Positions 57,746 to 64,000 of a stretch of 64,000 bases of DNA are shown in pieces. A model generated the notes under the pieces. It made no database searches, was not told the origin of the DNA, and was given only the letters and a program-made list of their open reading frames with translations. The position numbers and the translations under genes were made by a program. The stretch's first letter is position 1; each line of letters starts with the position of its first letter. Source of the stretch: Leucogyrophana mollusca. Lineage: Eukaryota; Basidiomycota; Agaricomycetes; Boletales. The stretch lies in NCBI GenBank assembly GCA_021014945.1, contig MU266339.1, forward strand, positions 176,002-240,001, read 5' to 3'.

Positions 57746-59170
57746 TCAATCCGAGTCTGAATCCGACAAATTCATATCAACGACCACGTCCCAGTCATCT
57801 AGCGGGGGTACAGCAACGGGGAATGAGGTGATCGGCTCCAGCCAAACAGGCGACAGCGGAGGCGGCGGCAGTGGCGGCGGGGTTCCCGGCGGCGGAGGCG
57901 CAACGGCGGACCCGAGCTCGAGCTCACTCGTTGATACAGCTGCGCAGAATGCGCCTGGTAATCTCCAAGGAGGCACCTGCGGTTGCTTACTCGTCTCTGG
58001 CTCGTGCGAAGGGCGTGAACCATTGTTCATGATGCTCTCCCACAGAATCTGCCTCTCGCTGGTAAACGTTGTATTCGGGCGTGACGATGCTGTTGACAGA
58101 GGGGGAAGAGCATAACCATTGTAAACCGGGAGACGGCTAGATAGAAAAATCGAATCTGGATAGTTGGCCCATCTCAGCAGCTGGTTTTTAGGAGACGTTT
58201 TGGGTGAGGAAGCGGTCTCTGAGCTGTCACCCATGTCCGAGTCGCTTGCCTCGGAAATGCTCAACGGTACTTCGGCGTCGTGCGGTTGGACGTGCGCCGT
58301 CGACAGACATAGCTCTTCATCTTCGTCAGCTTCACCGAAGATCGTGAAAGAGTAATCCTCGTCCCCCGCGAGGTCGAGGGTACCCTCAGCGAAATCTCCA
58401 TACGACTCGTTGCATATAATGCGCCGAACCTCGTCTCGCGGGTCGAATTCGCTCACCCAGCCTCTCGGATACCCCCAGCGAGAAATATTGTACAGCCAGC
58501 CAACGTTCTCTCCGGGGTCTTCTTCTTGTAAGCCGAGCGCATCTCTCAGCACAGGGCCTGACACTCTGCCCGGCCGAAACTGGTCCAGCCATTCTAAGCG
58601 TTGCTGCTTCCACGCCTCGACAGCATGGAATCGCTCGGGTTCACGCACACCGCGGCTAGGATGCAGAAAATTGAAAAGTTGGCGTGACAGCGAGATGAGC
58701 TGACGGTCAAGTGGCGACGGACATGAGGCGACGGCATGATCGGGCGAGCCACAATTAAAACAGTGCCGGATATCAGGTTCCCAAATGTCAGACGCGGTCG
58801 CAGGGCGCTCCCCGAGAACGACAGGCGTGTCTCTGTCGTAATAGCAGGCCTGGGATGGCCAATTGCCCCATCCATCGGTAATGGCATCGTCGACGAAAAA
58901 TTCAAGGAAACCACTGTGTCCTTCCACTGCAGCGTCTATGCGTGAGGGTCCTCCTTGACCTCCGGCGCAGCTTCCCACTTCCCCAGGGCTTCCAACACAT
59001 TTGATGCGTTCCAGCGCCCCTTGGCTATCTCCTTCCCTTCGAGGTGAAGGACAGGGATCCAATAGACATACTTCTTCTTCCACTTTTCCTGCCCCTTGTC
59101 CTGGATATTCACAACCTCGAGGTCGAATTGGTGCTAAAGACCATGACTCAGTAAACCTCAGGCCCTCCAT
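57746..59170 (-). CDS. ZCCHC8-like protein (CCHC zinc knuckle + PSP domain)
   Basis: A 474-codon open frame. The zinc knuckle CFNCGSPDHAVASC lies near residue 137-150, followed by PSPLDRQLISLSRQLFNFLH and the PSP-type domain: RPGRVSGPVLRDALGLQEED, WLYNISRWGYPRGWVSEFDP, RRIICNE. Acidic and Pro-rich tails follow (APPPPGTPPPLPPPPLSP). ZCCHC8 scaffolds the NEXT complex with the helicase MTR4 for nuclear RNA decay; that role is taken from animals. The start is uncertain: ATG 59170 opens the frame, but codons before about residue 78 overlap out of frame with the last exon of the upstream glutaredoxin-like gene, and there is no ATG between 59170 and the zinc knuckle in this frame. An upstream short exon is possible. 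Confidence 0.75.
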   Translation of the reverse strand: MEGLRFTESWSLAPIRPRGCEYPGQGAGKVEEEVCLLDPCPSPRREGDSQGALERIKCVGSPGEVGSCAGGQGGPSRIDAAVEGHSGFLEFFVDDAITDGWGNWPSQACYYDRDTPVVLGERPATASDIWEPDIRHCFNCGSPDHAVASCPSPLDRQLISLSRQLFNFLHPSRGVREPERFHAVEAWKQQRLEWLDQFRPGRVSGPVLRDALGLQEEDPGENVGWLYNISRWGYPRGWVSEFDPRDEVRRIICNESYGDFAEGTLDLAGDEDYSFTIFGEADEDEELCLSTAHVQPHDAEVPLSISEASDSDMGDSSETASSPKTSPKNQLLRWANYPDSIFLSSRLPVYNGYALPPLSTASSRPNTTFTSERQILWESIMNNGSRPSHEPETSKQPQVPPWRLPGAFCAAVSTSELELGSAVAPPPPGTPPPLPPPPLSPVWLEPITSFPVAVPPLDDWDVVVDMNLSDSDSD

Positions 59171-59346
59171 CGAAGAAGGTACTCACTGTTTGCCTGACTT
59201 TCGCTAGCTCCGCTTTGGCGATCTACCATCAGAAACTATGTCAGTTGTGGTACACAGCTCTGCACTTTGATACGAACGTCACAAAGCGAACAATTTGGAC
59301 CAGAGTACAGTGTGAGGCGGGCGAGTCGTGGTATGCGAGCAGCCAT
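58936..59346 (-). CDS. Glutaredoxin-like (DUF836-type) thioredoxin-fold protein
   Basis: Exons 59346-59278, 59222-59187 and 59133-58936 give 100 residues. Motifs: MAARIPRLARLTLYSGPNCS followed by LCD (CSLC active-site CxxC), IAKAELAKVRQT, HQFDLEVVNIQD, KWKKKYVYWIPVLHLEGKEI and GRWNASNVLEAL. This is the glutaredoxin-like family with a CxxC motif; the basic N-terminus could be a mitochondrial presequence. Function in redox or metal handling is inferred from the fold. The first intron donor is GTTCGT, weak but phase-consistent. It is 162 bp from the divergent CCCH gene and upstream of ZCCHC8 on the same strand. Confidence 0.85.
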
Positions 59347-59508
59347 AGCGGTCGCGGTTGGGAGGAAGACCGGGAGTATCTGGGGTCCCTCCTGTGGCTA
59401 TGAATTCGGACCCGTGTGGACAGTTGAACTTTCGGCATTCGCAGGTCCTTAGTCCCTTGACAGCGGAAGTAAATCTTTCGAACGTCGTCATTCGTCGATG
59501 TTCGCTCG

Positions 59509-62500
59509 ATGAGTCTCTGGAATGACACTCCCAGATCCAGCATGGCGGCAGAGAAGTACTTTCAACTTTCACTTGTTCTTGTGTGCCAGATTCTCATTGT
59601 TTCCGTAGCGCGGCCATGTCCGTTTTTCTCGCAAGGGCGCTGCCTCTTTTCAGACTCTTGCAACTTTCTGCACGATATCAAAGTAAAGAGCGATGTTGAC
59701 CACTCGCTCACCGACGCGAACCTTGTCGAAAATCGCGTCTTCTCGCCACCCAAGCCCGTTTTCAATCCCCCTTCTGTCGTGGTCAACTCTGCGAGTCCAC
59801 GCTCCACTCACACACTCTCTACCAGCCCGACGCGCAGGTCTCCTCGTTTATCCGGCTTATTGCTTGCTCTCCAAGATGTGCTTGGTCCGACTAACGAAGT
59901 TCATGTGGAGGACGATGTACTAGCTGACGCAGACGCCGAAGACTTGCTACACGTCCCCAGCGGCCAAAGGCATGAGCGGAGCTCGGACTTCACTTTTGAT
60001 GGTTCCACGATTGTGGAAAACCTACTCGATGACTCCAAGTTGACAAAATCGACTTCCGGCATATATTCCGACTCGACCCAATCAGATGACGTATGTAGCG
60101 ACGGGTTGTCAGACGAAGAAGACAGCCTTGAGCTTCCATCTTATGTCTTGGAGGACGACAGCTTTCAGTCTGAAGCGGACGACCAACACACGCTGACAGC
60201 CCTGAACAGGCAATCGGCAATTTCTGTATATCGTGAGGACAATACCGCAAGCCTGCCCGATGATGAACGTGTGCAAGAGGTATCATTAAGCCTCCTATCT
60301 CCCGTGCAATTGTCTGCACGCCTGCGGCCTTTCTCGCTCTGCTCTCCGCCAGTGCGCGAGGATTCCATCGACTCGGGCTATGCGGATAGCTGGACAGGCC
60401 CGCTCCCCCTCACACGATCCCCTCCGCACAGCGCTCGCTCCTCCGCAGCTAGCTTTCGCCTCAGTCGTGCATCTCTCAGTTTTCCAGTCGCACTGTCGAG
60501 AAGAACCTCGTACGACGTGCGGGCTATCCGCCCTTCGCCGCACAATGTATTTGAGCCTGCAGAAGACGACGTCGAGGAAAATGACGCTGCATCACCGACA
60601 TTGTCAATTTTTGACGCGTATGACGTCTCTCCTGTAGGAGATGACTTGGAGTTGGAAGAAACCAGCATGATGGAACTGGAGCAAAGTTCACCGACGATGC
60701 GCTTCCCTTCCAAGCTTAGCGTTCCAACCTCGAGTGTAGTAGACCACGATTCTGCTCTCGATGCAGCTGCAGATCTGACCTTCGAATCAAGTCGCCACGA
60801 TGCCTCATTTAAGACCGCGCTTTCCACTGCGCCTTCTTCTGAAGATTTAACGGAGGATGTCTCAACATCAAGACGAGATTCCTTGTTTTCCGTGTCTTCA
60901 AGGCCATCATCACGGAATACGTCCTTGCTGTCCGCGGTGTGCGGTGACTCAGTGCAGCCCGCATTCCAAGATGACGAAACCAGGTCACTAGCGCAGTTGG
61001 CCTGTGATGACCCTGCGCGCTCCCTCGGCGAGACAGAGTCCGTTTTTGACGTTGACGAAGAATTCGAGGACGCTGCGGATGTAGACTCGGACGTGCAAGC
61101 AGCACTGGGATTCTCTATGAATAATCCTCTAGACTTCTTCCCCCACCCTGATTTCAACCAGGGAGAGGTGGATGGACATTCTTCTATGGCGTCGATTGAC
61201 TTGCTTGTTCAGTCCCCCGCCCCCTATAACGGGACTATGGATGCGTCCCGGAGACTTTCGGATGAGTCCAACAAATCCGACGGCGAAGATCACGATTTGC
61301 GACATTCCATAGACACTTCACTTCAGGAGTCCACAACCCACGTCCGGGCTGCATCGGAGGGCTGCGCCACTGGGCACCCCATGCAACGTCCTCCCAGTCC
61401 GCTTGAATCACCCATAGAAGATCCTGCATGGACCCATGTGCAGCAGGACTGCGATGTTTCAGATCCTTCCGACGTCTCCAGCCCTAGACCAACACAAACC
61501 AATGACTCACAGGAGACCGATGTTCACCCTGTTTTGTGTTCGCCTGCGCATCAACGGGATCGTGCTGCATCCGATATTACAATCAAAGGCGCATCTACAA
61601 CACCGCCCCCCGCACCTACAATTTTTGATCCATGTTTTGTTGCGCCTTCGCCTGACATTCGTCGGGCCCGCGCTGCGTCGGACCTCACCGTCACGGGTAG
61701 ACGTTTGTCGTCGCCCACTCCTCAAGAACTTCAATCAGAGCTTCCTATCCATCCGCCTTCTCCGACGCCCACCCTTCCCGCGGATGACATATTTGTCAGT
61801 CAAGAGCTGTGCGCTTCAGACACTCTTCAGTCGTTGTATGACCGATACCTGGATGCGGAGTCGCTCGAGGCCAGCCGTGTTCTGGAGGCACCGGGGGTCG
61901 AGTCAACTGAAGTGGTCAAGGAGGTAGAATCGACAAGCCCTATATCGGGCCCAAATGGCTCTCCAATAATGCTGCTGCACACTCAAAACCCGGAGAGCTC
62001 ACACACACCTAGTTTCCCTCCCTTACCCGATTCCCCGGTCAAAGAACCGAGTGATGATGCTGCGGACGCCAGCTGTGCGCCGAGTAGTCACGTGTTTGTT
62101 CCCCCTCTTCGTCCTTTGGCACTTGGCCAAGGTCGAAGTTCTTCTGAGGCTGTCGATTATATTCGTTCTCCGTCCAATCACCCCGATGATAACCGAATCC
62201 AAGACGCATCGTCTCACATTGACATCAGGCCCAGCCCCACTCCCAGTTCTTCATCGCGGATTCTGACAAAAGAAATTGGAAGCACCAAGATTCCATTTGG
62301 TTTCAAGCGGCGAAATCCACAGGTGAGAAACCTCATCGACCTGCCATCTACACGCTTATAACAAAGTGTATAGTTTGCAGCAAGGAATTCGGTTCTAGGT
62401 GTATCGCAGCCGTTACGCAGTGCGCCTCCTTCCCAAGGGACTCCACATGATGGCCTCCGGATTCGCACGGACGTTGCAGGGTCAGACGTAGGACGACTCT

Positions 62501-64000
62501 CCTTTTCTGCCTCCAATACGCCTTCAGCAGATCAGCTGCTGTCTCCGGACTCCGTGTCCGAGGCACAAGGAACGCGGCTGAAACCTCTCAGACTGGTCAG
62601 TGCATTTAATAAGTCCTCTTCGGAGTAGCTGATTGTTTTCCTTTTAGTCGACCGTCTTGAATCAAAAATCATCTTTGTCATCTCCAGCACTAAGCATGTC
62701 GTCTCGCATTAGCATAATATCTGGTGCGTACTCCGTACCTATTCGATTTCCCTCCAACTCACATTCGCCATCATTTCTGCGTAGACCATATATACAGCTC
62801 ATCTACACCGCAATCTCCAAGTGTATCATCTAGTCTTTCTCTCTCGCATAATCCTTCGGTGAGATTGCCTCTCCAGGGTTGACCCAGTTGACTAATCTCG
62901 TCCATCTGCTAGCTTTCGTCTTCCCGTTCATCGATCATACCCGAGCATAACAGCAATACCCTCACGCCTGCTAACGATTTACCGCCTCTTCGCCTGCCCT
63001 CCGATCACGCTCGTTCAACCCAAAATTTTCACTTAGTGAAACGGGATTCGCAACCGTTATCAGCACCCATCACGCAGGCCAAATCATGGCGACTATCGCA
63101 TTATCGAGCAGGCTCTCGTAATTACAGTTTTGCAGACTCATACCAGCGCACTTCGAAAAGGCTGTCCACCCTCAGTTTGGCCTTCGATGAAGAAGATGAG
63201 GACCTTGACGAGAACGACCAAACAATTTGTCGACCAATCTCAGCTCACCCTGATTCCGACTTTGTTGTGCGTCCTGGTTCCGTCATCTGCACTCCCGCCC
63301 ACGCCATAGCTACACCGAAACCCACTTTACTCTTTGCTATTGCCAGCGATGATGTCGAGCAAGTACGGCGAGTGTTGGAGAGTGGTGATGCTGGCCCCAA
63401 CGATCAAGTTGGTCCGCAGTCCGCCCTGGCGTTTGCCCTGACGAACGACAACCTGGCCCACAAGAATGAAATCGTCAAAGCTCTTCTTGCATATGGCGCC
63501 GATCCATCAGCTCTGAGGAACCCTCACCTCAATCCTTCCCCACACGCGATGGAAAGCAATGAGCTTTCGTCACCAAATAGCCCGCCACTTGCTACAACTC
63601 TAGAGGGAATGGACCCGGCCACGAGGTGACTTAGTCTCCAGCGTAGGTTTGCAGTGAGTTTGCTAACAAAAGATCCATCAGATACTATGTTAGCAGAGCA
63701 GACGCTGCTCATACTCGCCAAACGTCCCAGCTTATACATCGCTCCTTCTTCCGCCCACTCACAAGGGTTCGGTATGACCTTGTGGGCCAGGATCGGGCCT
63801 TAGAGCAACTCTTCCGCGTTTTAAGCATGCACTCTCAACGGTTGTCTGTGACGCCGATTGTAGTCTTGCTCTGTGGTAAATTTTCCTGGAATTTTGTCGC
63901 GAGCCGGTGCTCACATTATGCACAGGGCCGAGCGGGCATGGAAAGAGTTTGCTAGCGCGAAAGTGTATGTCGTTTCTTTATATGTCCTCAATGCCCCAGG
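59509..64000 (+). CDS. CCCH zinc finger - ankyrin - AAA+ ATPase protein (3' end outside window)
   Basis: The first exon (59509-62322) gives a CCCH finger RPCPFFSQGRCLFSDSCNFLHD (C-x7-C-x5-C-x3-H), then about 850 residues rich in Ser/Asp/Pro. Following exons are joined in phase: FAARNSVLGVSQPL, STVLNQKSSLSSPALSM, HIYSSSTPQSPSVSSS, LSSSRSSIIPEHNSN, then an ankyrin stretch PKPTLLFAIASDDVEQVRRV, ALAFALTNDNLAHKNEIVKA and LLAYGADPSALR, then HTRQTSQLIHRSFFRPLTRV, DLVGQDRALEQLFRVLSMHS and a P-loop GPSGHGKSLLARK (Walker A, AAA+). It runs off the edge in an intron or exon after LLARK. Whether one protein or two adjacent genes is unproven, but no start codon or stop separates the parts. Confidence 0.7.

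Noticed and set aside
1..64000. CRISPR arrays or bacterial-type operons
   Set aside because: The window is intron-rich eukaryotic DNA; no regularly spaced direct repeats with unique spacers are seen.

Overview
The window is nuclear DNA of a filamentous basidiomycete, most likely an Agaricomycete. Genes lie on both strands, about 1.5-2 kb apart, and are cut by many short introns (about 45-65 nt, GT..AG). Families typical of this group occur: a DUF7702-like membrane protein, F-box/LRR proteins, an AGC-type kinase with a shortened catalytic loop, a Zn(II)2Cys6 factor and a White Collar-2 photoreceptor partner. No species can be named from the sequence alone.

Layout. 0-5.1 kb: end of an SRP40-like gene, a SIRT5-type sirtuin, an alpha/beta hydrolase and a tRNA(Ile)-lysidine synthetase. 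6.9-13.6 kb: a 7-TM protein, a YTH-domain m6A reader and an F-box protein. 14.2-16.5 kb: a divergent pair that together make up the two halves of a Tm-1-like protein (UPF0261 and a PEP-hydrolase-like TIM barrel). 17-20 kb: PAC1/LIS1, then a small heat-shock protein with a visible heat-shock element and TATA box. 20.4-22.8 kb: two degenerate related LRR/F-box-like copies. 23.3-27.2 kb: a protein kinase and a BTB-like protein. 28.6-29.0 kb: three copies of a short repeat just upstream of DASH subunit DAD3. 29.5-34.8 kb: ARPC1 (Arp2/3), WC-2 and a short-chain dehydrogenase. 35.5-41.9 kb: a very long kinesin. 42-44.3 kb: gene-poor, with a decayed PAC1 fragment. 44.3-48.2 kb: a Zn2Cys6 factor and isovaleryl-CoA dehydrogenase.

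48.9-57.7 kb is an accessory island. It holds a 5' half tRNA-Ser, an intact tRNA-Ser(AGA), a 177-bp tandem repeat, a multi-exon gene whose C-terminal part reads as a tyrosine recombinase (R.. YxxR.. H.. Y order), an AT-hook/acidic protein gene, GC-rich repeats with tRNA T-arm motifs, tRNA-Ser 3' halves, and a second, broken copy of the recombinase N-terminal half. I interpret this as a candidate tRNA-Ser-associated tyrosine-recombinase element; that is an inference and the boundaries are not proven.

57.7-64 kb: a ZCCHC8-like PSP/CCHC protein whose open frame overlaps a glutaredoxin-like gene on the same strand, then a long gene running off the right edge that joins a CCCH zinc finger, a serine-rich region, ankyrin repeats and an AAA+ P-loop.

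Exon joins were worked out by eye from frame, splice dinucleotides and family conservation. Where a join could not be settled this is stated in the entry.
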